NCBI RefSeq assembly: GCF_014356525.2
Contig: NC_052509.1
Span: 33,007,852 to 33,071,851 of the forward strand
DNA: 64,000 nt
Origin: Nilaparvata lugens
Lineage: Eukaryota > Arthropoda > Insecta > Hemiptera > Delphacidae
Direction: 5' to 3'
Program-made: the position numbers and the translations under genes
Shown: positions 28,873-39,490 of the stretch, piece by piece
Numbering within the stretch: position 1 is the first letter of the stretch
How the letters are laid out: every line of letters starts with the position of its first letter
The notes under the pieces: generated by a model
The model's input: only the letters and a program-made list of their open reading frames with translations
The model's database searches: none
What the model was told of the DNA's origin: nothing

Positions 28873-31578
28873 GCCTATAATATCCCAAATTACAATATTT
28901 TTGCTCACTGCAACGACTCGTATAGAGAGGGCGGTGTGATATGCTACACATTAAACTCTGTATGTGCTACACAAGGAGATGTCCATAGCATGGAAACAGC
29001 TGACACTCTTGTACTGGATGTGAAAATTAGAAATCACAATTTTAAACTATTTTGTGTTTACAGACTTCAAGAATTCACTGAAATCAGATTTATAACCGAA
29101 TTAGAATCAAAAATTAATCAATTTACATCTAATACAATTGTAGTTGGTGATGTAAATATCGATCTATTAGATGGGAAAAACGCTTCCTGTAACTATTTAA
29201 GTTTAATGGAGAACAATGGTTTTTCATCCATAGTTGATAAAGCAACTAGAATCACTAAAATGTCTCGAACACTGATTGATCATATTTTTATCAAACATAA
29301 GCAAATAAACTGTTTCACGCATGCAATATTTGATTTGAATGTGATAGATCATTGTTTGTTAGGATTGAAATTTAATCTAGTTCGCAACTGTCGAGGAAAA
29401 AATGATGAAACCCTAGCTAAAAAAAATGTGGATATTGATAACGTATCTGATATTCTAAAGGCGATAAATTGGAATGTAGTTTATTCTATTGATGACGTTA
29501 ACTTAAGTTATGAAAGGTTCCATTCTATTCTATCTGATATTGTGAATGAATGTTCAAAAACTGTAACAATCTCTAATAGAAAGCTCGCTAGAGCTAAGAA
29601 CCTAAGCCCTTGGATGACGATTAGCCTATTAAGGAAAATAGAGAAAAGGAAGAAACTGTATGCACTAGTAAAGAAGAGACCATATGATCTAACTTTTAGG
29701 TCTTATTATACAAATTTTTATGATAGACTTAAAGTTGAAATTGATTACATTGAAAAACGTTATTATTCCAATAGTATTCGTTGTGCTGATGGCGACCCAG
29801 GAAAGCAATGGAGAATTATAAACAGCTTAACTGGTGAATGCCGAAATAATAAATTTGATAAGGTTGAGTTAGAAAACGGAGAATTAGACTGTGAACCGCA
29901 AAGCATAGCTGATAAAGTTAATAATTATCTCATGAATGTTGTACAGCCTGAAAATATCGCACCTTCTTCTCTCGGCCTGGGTCTTCATCACCACTGTCAA
30001 TCTTTCTTTATAGAGCCAACAACTATCGACGAAATATTGATAACAATACGCAGTTTAAAAAATAAAAAGTCATCTGGTTTTGATAGCTTTAACGTGCTTT
30101 TGATTAAAAAGATCGCCCCTTATATTGCACCCGTCCTCACCTATATTTTTAACCTGAGTTTTAACGATGGAATTTTCCCTGACTTATTAAAGCAAAGTAT
30201 TGTCACGCCAATCTATAAGAAAATCAACTCTTTGAAATTGAATAATATTAGACCCATTACTCTACTATCTGTTTTTTCAAAAATTCTAGAAAAATTAATG
30301 ATCAAGCGTTTAGCTAATTATCTCAATAAATTAAATTTTTTCTCCCAAAGCCAATATGGTTTTCAACGAGGAAAATCGACAGAAGATGCTCTTTTCAATT
30401 TTTCCAACTTAATTTATTCTAGTTTTAATAATGGCAATAAAACAACCGGGCTATTTGTAGATTTCACAAAAGCTTTTGATCTTGTTAATCATGAAATTTT
30501 ATTGATGAAGCTCGAAGCGGCTGGGATAAGGGGATTAGCGTTGCGGTGGTTCCGCAGCTTCCTGACTGGTATTGAGCAGCGGGTGAGAGTGGGCAACTGC
30601 CTCAGCGAGCCTCTTCCAGTCACTGTCGGGGTACCTCAGGGATCCGTATCCTCTGCTATTTTATTCATTTTATTTATCAACGATTTGCTTACAAAAAACT
30701 TTCATGGTCACATTCAGGCTTTTGCTGACGATATTGCCTTTTTTTATTCCAATAAAAATAAAGAGACTGTACAAAATAATATTATCTATGACTTGAAAAT
30801 CCTTCAAGAGTGGTGCACAATAAATAGAATGAGAGTAAACGTTGCAAAGACAAAATATATCAATTTCGATTTTAAGGCATTCATTTTTGCAGGCCCAATT
30901 ATATATCATACACAAAATTTTGACAATCGTGATAATTGCGACTGTGAAGAAATTGAAAAGGTAAAGTCATTCAAGTACTTGGGTTTAACTTATGATGAGA
31001 AAATGTCATGGAAAACTCATATTCAAAATTTGCATGTAAATGTTAGAAGAGCAATAAGGAAGTTCTATTTCCTGAGAAGCATCTGCGATGAGCAGCTAAT
31101 GAAAACATTGTATTATGCTCTCATACACTCTCAATTACAGTATGGTTTGGTATGTTGGGGTGGAACTTTTAAAACTATTATTAATAGGTTAAGAATAACC
31201 CAGAATCATTATATAAGATTGATAATGTTTAAAAATGTAAGAGAGAGTTCTTTTCCTTTGTATGTGAATTTGAAAATAATGCCTATCCAAAATTTATTCG
31301 TTTTTAAAGTTTTAAAATTGTTTTATTTGAAAAGCGGAAACTGTGGTACGGGAAATCTTTATTACAATATGAGAAGCGTTAACCAGCTACTGTGTAGGAC
31401 ACTAGAGGTGAGCAGGGAAATTTTTAGGCACTCGTTTATGTACTTAGGAACTTATATTTACAATAAATTGCCAATTGAATTGAGAAGGTGTGATTCCTAT
31501 ATTATCTTTTGTGAGAGAGCAAAGACCTGGTTATTCACAGTGAACGACGTATGGATAGTTAGAAATGTTGTTAGATAA
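28873..31578 (+). CDS. LINE ORF2: endonuclease remainder and reverse transcriptase
   Basis: The frame is open from the TAG; the first ATG-less stretch (28873-28935) already encodes endonuclease sequence ('REGGVICYT' spans the junction). The endonuclease ends with 'VVGDVNIDLL', 'LIDHIF' and 'VIDHCLL'. RT follows with 'SSGFDSFN', 'IRPITLLSVFSKILEKLM', 'QYGFQRGKSTEDAL', 'LFVDFTKAFDLVNHE', 'VGVPQGSVSSAILF' and the active site FADD at 30721-30732. The C-terminal region 'RLRITQNHYIRLIMF' and 'LGTYIYNKLP' closes it. Counted from 28657 the whole ORF2 is about 973 codons, a normal length, with one stop. Confidence 0.9.
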   Translation, partial: AYNIPNYNIFAHCNDSYREGGVICYTLNSVCATQGDVHSMETADTLVLDVKIRNHNFKLFCVYRLQEFTEIRFITELESKINQFTSNTIVVGDVNIDLLDGKNASCNYLSLMENNGFSSIVDKATRITKMSRTLIDHIFIKHKQINCFTHAIFDLNVIDHCLLGLKFNLVRNCRGKNDETLAKKNVDIDNVSDILKAINWNVVYSIDDVNLSYERFHSILSDIVNECSKTVTISNRKLARAKNLSPWMTISLLRKIEKRKKLYALVKKRPYDLTFRSYYTNFYDRLKVEIDYIEKRYYSNSIRCADGDPGKQWRIINSLTGECRNNKFDKVELENGELDCEPQSIADKVNNYLMNVVQPENIAPSSLGLGLHHHCQSFFIEPTTIDEILITIRSLKNKKSSGFDSFNVLLIKKIAPYIAPVLTYIFNLSFNDGIFPDLLKQSIVTPIYKKINSLKLNNIRPITLLSVFSKILEKLMIKRLANYLNKLNFFSQSQYGFQRGKSTEDALFNFSNLIYSSFNNGNKTTGLFVDFTKAFDLVNHEILLMKLEAAGIRGLALRWFRSFLTGIEQRVRVGNCLSEPLPVTVGVPQGSVSSAILFILFINDLLTKNFHGHIQAFADDIAFFYSNKNKETVQNNIIYDLKILQEWCTINRMRVNVAKTKYINFDFKAFIFAGPIIYHTQNFDNRDNCDCEEIEKVKSFKYLGLTYDEKMSWKTHIQNLHVNVRRAIRKFYFLRSICDEQLMKTLYYALIHSQLQYGLVCWGGTFKTIINRLRITQNHYIRLIMFKNVRESSFPLYVNLKIMPIQNLFVFKVLKLFYLKSGNCGTGNLYYNMRSVNQLLCRTLEVSREIFRHSFMYLGTYIYNKLPIELRRCDSYIIFCERAKTWLFTVNDVWIVRNVVR

Positions 31579-32046
31579 TGGTGCAGGTTGAGCTAGCATT
31601 GTTCAACGGCACCATTCTCATGAAAATATTATTATTCAATTGAATCACTATTCCACTAAGGCATGTTCGGTATTATATTAATTATTACATTTAAATGCAT
31701 TTCATTTATTCCAGTTTTTGGTTTTCTGGGCTGTTTCAATTTATTTGTTTTTTTTATCTCATGCGCTACAGGCAGTAGTTTCAGTATTGTTTTAGCAATC
31801 TTAATCACCTAGACTAGACTCACAGCTTTTATTTTTATTTTTTTCATACAAGTTTATTCTTATTTTTATATTTATTATTTAAGTTGATAATGTTTTTACC
31901 TTGTTAATTATACTTTGATTATCTGATCACACAACTGGATACGTGATCAGTATAATTTCCAAGATACTATTTAATTTCTACTTTTGTAATTTGTAATTTG
32001 AGGAGGAAATAAATTCATTTATTCATTTATTCATTCATTCATTCAT

Positions 32047-34227
32047 TATGAATGGTCGGACTGTGAATGAATTCCAGTACCACATTATAATTATTGTCGG
32101 CATAATGCCGAATTATGTGTATGAGGTACACATATCCAGGATTGTTTACACTCACATTTGTAAAAGAGATCAATCTGATATGTGCTCAGTATTGAATCTT
32201 CTTACATTCTGGGAGGGCAAAGCCTAACCACTTCTTTTGTCATAAATGAGTCTGCAAACCATTTATAGGTACCTTTTAGTTGAGATCAGGATTATTAACC
32301 CTGTAAACGCTCAATTGTATTTGTAAATCACTATTGTCATGTGATCTAAGGTCAGGTATTAGATAACAAATCTGTCAATTTGGATAGATTAAGCCAGCGA
32401 GCTTTTTGCGCTTAACTCACAATAACTCACTGACTCAAACTAGGAGGGCTATGTGACGAATCGTTCCAGTGGCTACTCTTAAGAAAAAACCAATTCTCAA
32501 AATCATATTGTGAAAATCAAGGCAGAGGCAGCAAACAATCTCGAAATGTAATGGTTATCAATGTTACCTCTAACTGATAACAATATCAAATTGAATCAGT
32601 CTCTTCCAGTAAACCAATTGAGTTCATATTGCTTATTATATTATTTATTCTATTAATTTGTAAAATTATTGTATTAAAATCACATCTATAGGTTAAGGGA
32701 ATGTTGTGGTAACCTAACCTAAAACGTTCAACGCTTAGAACACCAATAAGAGTCGAGATCGTTCAGACCTGCTTATTGTATAATATAATGTGATGGCATG
32801 TTATTCATAAATTATTATTTTTCGTTATTGTGTAGGAAAAAAGGAGTCTATAATAATAGGCTAATCAATATTATCAGCACAATAAATGAGTTTATTTTTG
32901 AAAAACAAATTATAAAAAAGATATAGTATTCTGATGTACAATAATAGCAAAAAGTTACAAATACTCTTTGTATGTAAGTTTACATTGACAAATGGTACTA
33001 TTTAATTCCATTATAATTATTGTTTGAATTATCAACAAATAAATATTAAATAGAAGTGATCTTTCTAGATTTATTCCTGTTTGCACGAACAACCAATCAG
33101 AGGATAAAGAAAAGGATACCAAAATTTGAATTGTTGAGATGCAACATAGAATGTCGAGATCTCTGTTATTGTAATTTTATTTATTATTATTAATTCACCT
33201 ACACTGTTGGAATTGAACTGTGTTTTGAAATGATTGAATTATATTTATGTTCTAATGTATTTATTCGTCTTGTAAGTCAGAGAATTGAATGTAAACAAAG
33301 GAATCATTTTTCATAAAAATATAACGTGTGCACTACGTCACTCAGCTGCAACCAATAGCAATCATCCTATGCAAATTAGAAACAAAGAGATTCCTAGAAT
33401 TGTGAATTGAATTTGGAGGAGAAGATTTTAGGCTGTTCTAGCACTGCCCTTGCCCTAGTCACACGTTTTTGAGTAAGCTTGCATTCTTGTTGAAAAATTT
33501 TATGTAAATTATTATTAACTGTTTATTTGTGAATTTAAATGTTAATTGTAAAGTTCCTTTTTGTTTGTGGAGATAATAATTAACGTAAAATATCCGATTA
33601 AATCTACATAAATCACAGAGTAATTTACCAGCAACACATTCTACTTGGAGGCCAGAAAATCCAGCACATGGCAGAAGAATAATTATTTGCGAACCAAGGA
33701 AAAAGGAAAACATAGTCACGTGAGTGTTCTTCAAATAAATATATTGGGGCCCCATCTACGATTCATGAGTGATATAAATTCTATTGAAAATTAATGGTCA
33801 TGACTAGATTGTAATCAGGAGAAATCCAACGTTAATCCACATTATAATAATCATCATTGAATTAGATCAATTTGTAATAATCTGTCTATCGATCAAGCTA
33901 TTCCAAAGCAGAACTCACACCCTGTAATTATTATTTTTAACATACAGCTTCTTTCAATTTTTAAATCATCATTAAATTGTAATCTGTACATGTCTGGTAT
34001 TGTTAAACCAGAGCACGTCATACTGATCATCATCATTAACTTTAAAAATCATTATTTATTATCTGCTTATCTTGAAAATTGTCAATATATTGAAATAACT
34101 GAGCATATCTTCCGGTTTGTTTCTTTTCTGAAAACCTTGATATCGTCTTTGACACGTTACCATTGGTATTGTGATAGACCTCATATGGTCAGTGTAACAA
34201 GTCGGGAAATTAATTGAGTGGAAGGTT
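32047..34227. other. AT-rich intergenic DNA
   Basis: No domain or RNA gene recognised. Frames at 33459-33755 and 33990-34217 are short, AT-rich and without known motifs. Confidence 0.5.
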
Positions 34228-34893
34228 GTGGATGGTTTGCTAATGTATCAGTGGATCACTGCGGGATTAATAAATATAATTCTGCTCATATTTGCTTTTA
34301 CATTGGTCACTGTTGGCAGCTTAGCTTATAATTTCCAGACTAAATTAAGCAGTGTATGCAACATTTTACAGGATTTAAGTCAATGTAATCCAACACTGAT
34401 AGGATTAGATTCTGTACTCAAACCCCTTTTCAGAAATTATGTTAATTTAATAAAATATTCATCATCAATTCTGATAGCGGTAAGAGGGACAATCATACAT
34501 GGATTTGTGATCTATATCTTTGTTCGGGTTGCATTGGCTCTCTATCAGAACCAGAACAACAACCAGGTAATAATTTCAAGATCGCTTTTGTTTAAGCCCA
34601 ATAATATGGAACACTCCAATCCTACATCTGGGATAAACTACAGATTTCTCCACCAATTGAATAAATTCTCAGGTCTGATATTATACAGAGGGGCATATAT
34701 TCATATACCCGTAAAAGTGAGCACTTTCATAAGATTATCTATTTTTTGTGTGGTCCATGCCCTCCCTGGAGCTAGGTCCACCACAATATATATTGCAAAA
34801 ATATCACAGATAGCTCACAAAAATGTTTTACTTTGCTTATTAGCATCAATTGATAAATATCGTGCTTTTTTAATCTCCATATATTCTGTCTAG
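34228..34893 (+). CDS. Hypothetical ORF with two hydrophobic segments, low confidence
   Basis: 221 codons, long for such AT-rich DNA. Residues ~10-35 ('GLINIILLIFAFTLVTVG') and ~80-105 ('GTIIHGFVIYIFVRVALAL') could span a membrane. A consensus-like donor (CAG|GTAATA) falls after the NQNNNQ stretch near 34567, so only the first part may be an exon. The last ~100 bp (from about 34795) contain a sequence, 'atatcacagatagctcac', that recurs in non-coding DNA at about 36448. That tail is therefore an interspersed repeat and the ORF may be a fossil mobile element. Family not recognised. Confidence 0.25.
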   Translation: MDGLLMYQWITAGLINIILLIFAFTLVTVGSLAYNFQTKLSSVCNILQDLSQCNPTLIGLDSVLKPLFRNYVNLIKYSSSILIAVRGTIIHGFVIYIFVRVALALYQNQNNNQVIISRSLLFKPNNMEHSNPTSGINYRFLHQLNKFSGLILYRGAYIHIPVKVSTFIRLSIFCVVHALPGARSTTIYIAKISQIAHKNVLLCLLASIDKYRAFLISIYSV

Positions 34894-34979
34894 TACCATA
34901 GCTCAGTTGTCGACCTGCTATTGCTTGTCGAATAGAATTCATAAATCTTACATCCAACAATATGAAAAATTAAATTTTA

Positions 34980-35740
34980 AGATATCTCAGGGCTTGAGTT
35001 TGGCCTCTGGTGGATTTTGGATAAAATAATTTATCTTATGAACATGAGCTTCAGAAAATTCTAATAAGTAACTGATTGAAAAGATGTATGAGTGAGCATA
35101 TATAATAAATCAGATATGAATAAATATTTGCTCTGTGCATACTTGAATATCAACTTCTCATAAAATGTTCTTAATAGGACCTTCCCTTAATTTTTGATAT
35201 TTGTGCAAATTTCTATAATAAGTTTGATTTTCAAATAAAGCCTCGACAAGCCAGCTTTATGTAATTGGGATGGATTCGTAGCACTGAGGACCCTCTTGAA
35301 TAATCATGAACTCATATGTAGATTTCTCATAAATTTTGATGATGTGGCCTGGATTCGTCTTGTGTGTCCTAAGCCTTTTCTGGTGGGCTGCCGTTGTCCT
35401 CTCCAGTGGGGATATTTAATTTAATAACTCATGTCATACAGCAACATCACTGAGTTATATGATGTCATTTTTGAATTACATAAATCAAAACTTAAACTTT
35501 GGCAAAAAATTAATTAATGTACAATAAGGGATTCAGTCTAATGCTCTCATAATTAATGGGTGTTCCTGGTGACTTCCAGCGAGCAAGTGGGGTTGATCTC
35601 CCTTTTTAATCCTTGATTGTACTCCCTCCTTTTTTGATTTGCATGAAATTTGAATATATTCTCCTATTGGTTGTAATGTTATTTTTCTGTAACATGTGTC
35701 CTGATTGGCCGCAGTTGGTAGAGCAAAGGCTTTTGATTAT
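34980..35740. repeat. Inverted repeat arm, left
   Basis: Read as the reverse complement, it aligns along most of its length with 37430-38185. For example 'tctcagggcttgagtttggcctctggtgg' on this arm has a counterpart at about 38150-38180, and 'tgagtgagcatat', 'gcactgaggaccctc' and 'ggtgggctgc' have counterparts in order. I estimate roughly 75% identity. A frame inside (35799-35987) is not convincing. Confidence 0.75.
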
Positions 35741-37429
35741 ATATTATATTTTTTGTAACTCCTGAAAGAAAAATAGCACCAGTTTCTTACCAGCTCTTCT
35801 AGGAGCTCAAACAATTCTCTGCTTCCGCTGGCTGCAAACGTCGGCTGCTTTGACAGTTCACAATTTTTGTGACTGATTTGGTTGACTCCATAGTCTTTAC
35901 CTGTATGCGGGAGAGGTAGATAGATACAAGGGCTCTGATTTTTGTACTAGACAATGCGGTATTGCCACCATTGCCACTCGCCACCATTTGACAAAGTGGT
36001 CAGCGATGTAAAACAATACCGAGTGGAATCAAAGGCGACACTCTATCAGAATACCTTATAAATTCTATTAATTTGTATTGCTGCTGCAACTTAATACTAG
36101 GACCTTTGAGTTTTCAAATCGGATGCAATAGTCCTGGATTATTCAAATAAATCTCAGGAACGTATTATTTCCAAAGATTTGATAATCAATGCTGTATATC
36201 GCCAATTAATCCAACTTATTCGGTGGAGAATACAGTTGGTTGATAGTTTTAAATATATGTCAATAATGATAATAAAATAGAATATAACAAGATTGGTCAT
36301 GCATGGAGATGGGATAATGAATAAAGGATACACCATTCAATAAACACAAAAATAATATGATTGAATTGAAAAATCGACGGGCAATGAATAAAAAATATGA
36401 AGCAACAAATATAAAATTAATAAGAGAATGAATATATATTGAAAAATATCACAGATAGCTCACTAAAAATTGACTTTGTTTCTTAGCACGAATTATTACC
36501 ATGTGAATGGAACAATATATTAGGAGGTGGATGAATATAGTTGGAACTGGCATGTTTAAAATGTGATATTCAACTCACCACTGTTGTTAATAATCTCCTT
36601 ACACACAAGACAACACAGCTTGACACAACAACTTTTGGGATCGCACCGTTCACTGCTAACTTTGTAACCGCACTGTCTTTTCCAATGTTGGAGTTGGAAT
36701 TTGCATTAAAAACATTGTTGATTCTCAAATATTTTGAATTCAAATTCGAGGGCGTTGTGTTAGAATATAAATTTGGATATTCCTCAAAATAATGAAAGGA
36801 AAGGAAATTGATAGGTCTCGAGCAAGCAGCTGTATCATTATCACCAGATTGTATGTCAATAAACTCTAGATAAGATAATAACGGCTCTACAGGCTTTGGT
36901 TTTGAACAGCCAAATGAAAATGAAAGTATTAATGTTATTTATCTGATAATGTGAAATATATAATATTTTGAGGTTGGGTTTTTTGGTACTTACTAGTCGG
37001 TGACCTAAATAATTGGTCGACCATATAATTTGAGAATTAGCCAGAGACCTTGTGGTAAATTTAGTTGCGTTTAAATAGCATTTGATCAAACTATGATCAG
37101 ACAGTTAGTAATCAAGCATGGCATGTCAATGTAATAGGAAAAGCATTTTAGAAAATACCAAAATATTTATTATATCATACAAGCATGAACAAAATGTATA
37201 AAATGAATAAAAAGTTTAAGGAAATGGGATGTAACTTTATTCAGCATATGGATACATTTGTAGTTTTAGGATACACCAATCACAGTGCAGTATTTGACCG
37301 GTGGTAAAAGCGAATTAATGCAAAAAATACACGTATTTATCATATAAACAGTGAGAAATTGTAAACTATGTAGTACCCAGATTTATGTAACAAATATAAA
37401 ATAAATATTTGAGACAAAAATCTTCACTC
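35741..37429. other. Spacer between inverted arms
   Basis: AT-rich with no domain. It contains a second copy of the 'atatcacagatagctcac' interspersed repeat at about 36440-36490. The frames at 36541-36792 and 36856-37089 are not supported. Confidence 0.4.
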
Positions 37430-38185
37430 TTTAGGTTGTAACATAGCAGTTTGGTATGGACTATTTTGACAACTTTGGATTACGTCATTGTGTAGTATTG
37501 AGGCCACCAATGAGAGTGGATATTCAAATTTTATGCAAATGAAAAAGATGGAAGTGTGGTTGTGAAAGAATAAGGGTAGATCCAAGCTCACTTGCTTGCT
37601 AGAGGTCACCAAGCGAGGACAGACACCAATTCATAGAGCACAAGACTAGATCCCTTTTTAATTAATTGTACATTTAGAAATCCAAGTTACTAATTAGAGA
37701 TTAATTTTATAAACTCAGTGAAGTTGTATTATAACAGGAGTCATTAAATTAGAATAATCCCCTTGGAGAAAACGAGCAGCCCACCAGGAAGGCCTAGGAT
37801 ATCGAAATGAATCTGGACTGCCATCAAAATTGTGAATTTCGACACGTGAGTTCAATTGAAAAGTTATTCAGGAGGGCCCTCAGTGCTTTGAAACTATCAC
37901 AATTAGATAAAGCTTGCTTGTCGAAAGGTTATTCGAATATTAGAAATAATATCACAACTCGCGCAAGTATTAAAACTTGAAGGAAATATTTTTAAGAAAC
38001 ATTTATGAGATTAACTGTTTAGATATGCAGAGAGGGAATATTCATTAATATTTGATTTATTGTAATAATATGCTCACTCAAATATCTTTCATCAGTAATT
38101 CATGAGATTTTTGCAGAGCTCATGTTCATAAGATGAATTGATTTATCTGATTTCCACCAGAGGCCAAACCCAAGCCCTGAGATTT
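37430..38185. repeat. Inverted repeat arm, right
   Basis: This is the reverse-complement partner of 34980-35740. It ends only a few bases before the left 1.3-kb direct repeat. Two insertions of one unknown family in opposite orientation, or the ends of one large foldback element, would both fit. Confidence 0.75.
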
Positions 38186-38189
38186 ATAT

Positions 38190-39490
38190 TGCTGAAAGTC
38201 AGGAAGATAGCCTTTAAATTGGAATGAAAATTTTAAGATTATGTTCATATTGAGTTTATGACATTTTATAATTTTATATTTTTCAGACTCTGTTTTCTTA
38301 TGTCATTAAGGCTTTCGAATAATTTAGTAAATTTTTATGATAGAAATCTTAATAGACAAAGAGGAAAGTTTTTCTTTTCCATGAAATTAATATTAATAAA
38401 TGTTGGCTAGCGCCCAAGTTTCCGGAACACTAGCCGAGCTACTATATGAAAAATTATATTTAATTTCGCAAACCAAACGAAAAATATCATAAAAGTTAAC
38501 ATCATAATTAATGAAGTATTCATTTTCTAAAAAGCATTATATTAATTTATTACGGGTGTTTTCATAAATGTTGCATTGTATATTAATGACACTCTGGCAA
38601 GTTAATTTGTTTTAAATCTGTTAAATTTTGAGAATGAAATCAGAACGTCAAGATAAAATCTAAATTGAATAACAGAATAAACTCCTGTTTTAGCTTTTGA
38701 TGAATTGTAGGAAGAGTTAGAAATTAATGCTGTAATACATTTATTTACAGCGGTTCATGTGTGTCCCCAAACCAACTTCTTGTACTACCACCCCTTTGGT
38801 TCCACAACTTTATGTAACACCGCTTCAAGACACCCGTTCAGACGACAGGTCTAGGGACGTAAGAGGACGTCGCCTTCAAGCCAAATTCAACCGGTAAAAG
38901 CTCACCGCCAAAAACAAGGTACTGTAACCCCGACGATAAAGCAACGTACAGACCAACGAAAGTGCAGTGTAGTGAAACAAAGGTTCATTCGAGAATGTCA
39001 ATCAAAAGTGGGGATTCAAAATTATTATCAAATGGGTTATATGGGTTACTATCGACGAAACTTGGGTTCAACGGGCTTTTCATTCTTGAGTAATTCCATG
39101 TTGAAATGAACTTGTTATTTGATGACTGATATTGTTTGGTTTTGTGACGTATTGCTATCTAATCGGGGATAGTAATGCGCCCCCGAATCAGATGAAGAAT
39201 GTCACCAAAGTAACATGAAATTGTTGTTTCTGTTGTTCGATTTTAGTTGCCAATGTTTATTGAAGTTGTTTGTATTTTTTTTTAATTATTTCAAAGTGTA
39301 GTGTTAGTTTATAGTAGATACCTATTAAATCAGGCATGGCAAGATTAATTGAAGTTTTCTTGACTCTAGCCCGTTCACCTGCATGAATTAGGTATAGACT
39401 CAGGTATTTTCTAGATGTGTCGGCCTATTTCTAAATTCTAAATTTTATTCAAAATTATCTTCTTTATCACCTTTAAAAAGTGCAGGCACA
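38190..39490. repeat. 1.3-kb direct repeat, left copy (LTR-like)
   Basis: Near-identical to 44429-45732. Observed differences include gcgcccaag/gtgcccaag, cctgtttt/cctagttt, accgcttcaagacaccc(g/a) and a few others, about 1%. An orphan ORF is not present. Confidence 0.85.

Larger units (their letters stand above)
27618..32046 (+). mobile_element. Non-LTR retrotransposon, nearly full length
   Basis: ORF1, ORF2 with endonuclease and RT, then a ~420-bp AT-rich 3' region that ends in a short tandem (ATTC/ATTT)n tail at about 31996-32046, the kind of simple-repeat 3' end found in CR1/Jockey-related elements. The 5' end directly abuts the right LTR of the 16-kb element. Confidence 0.85.
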
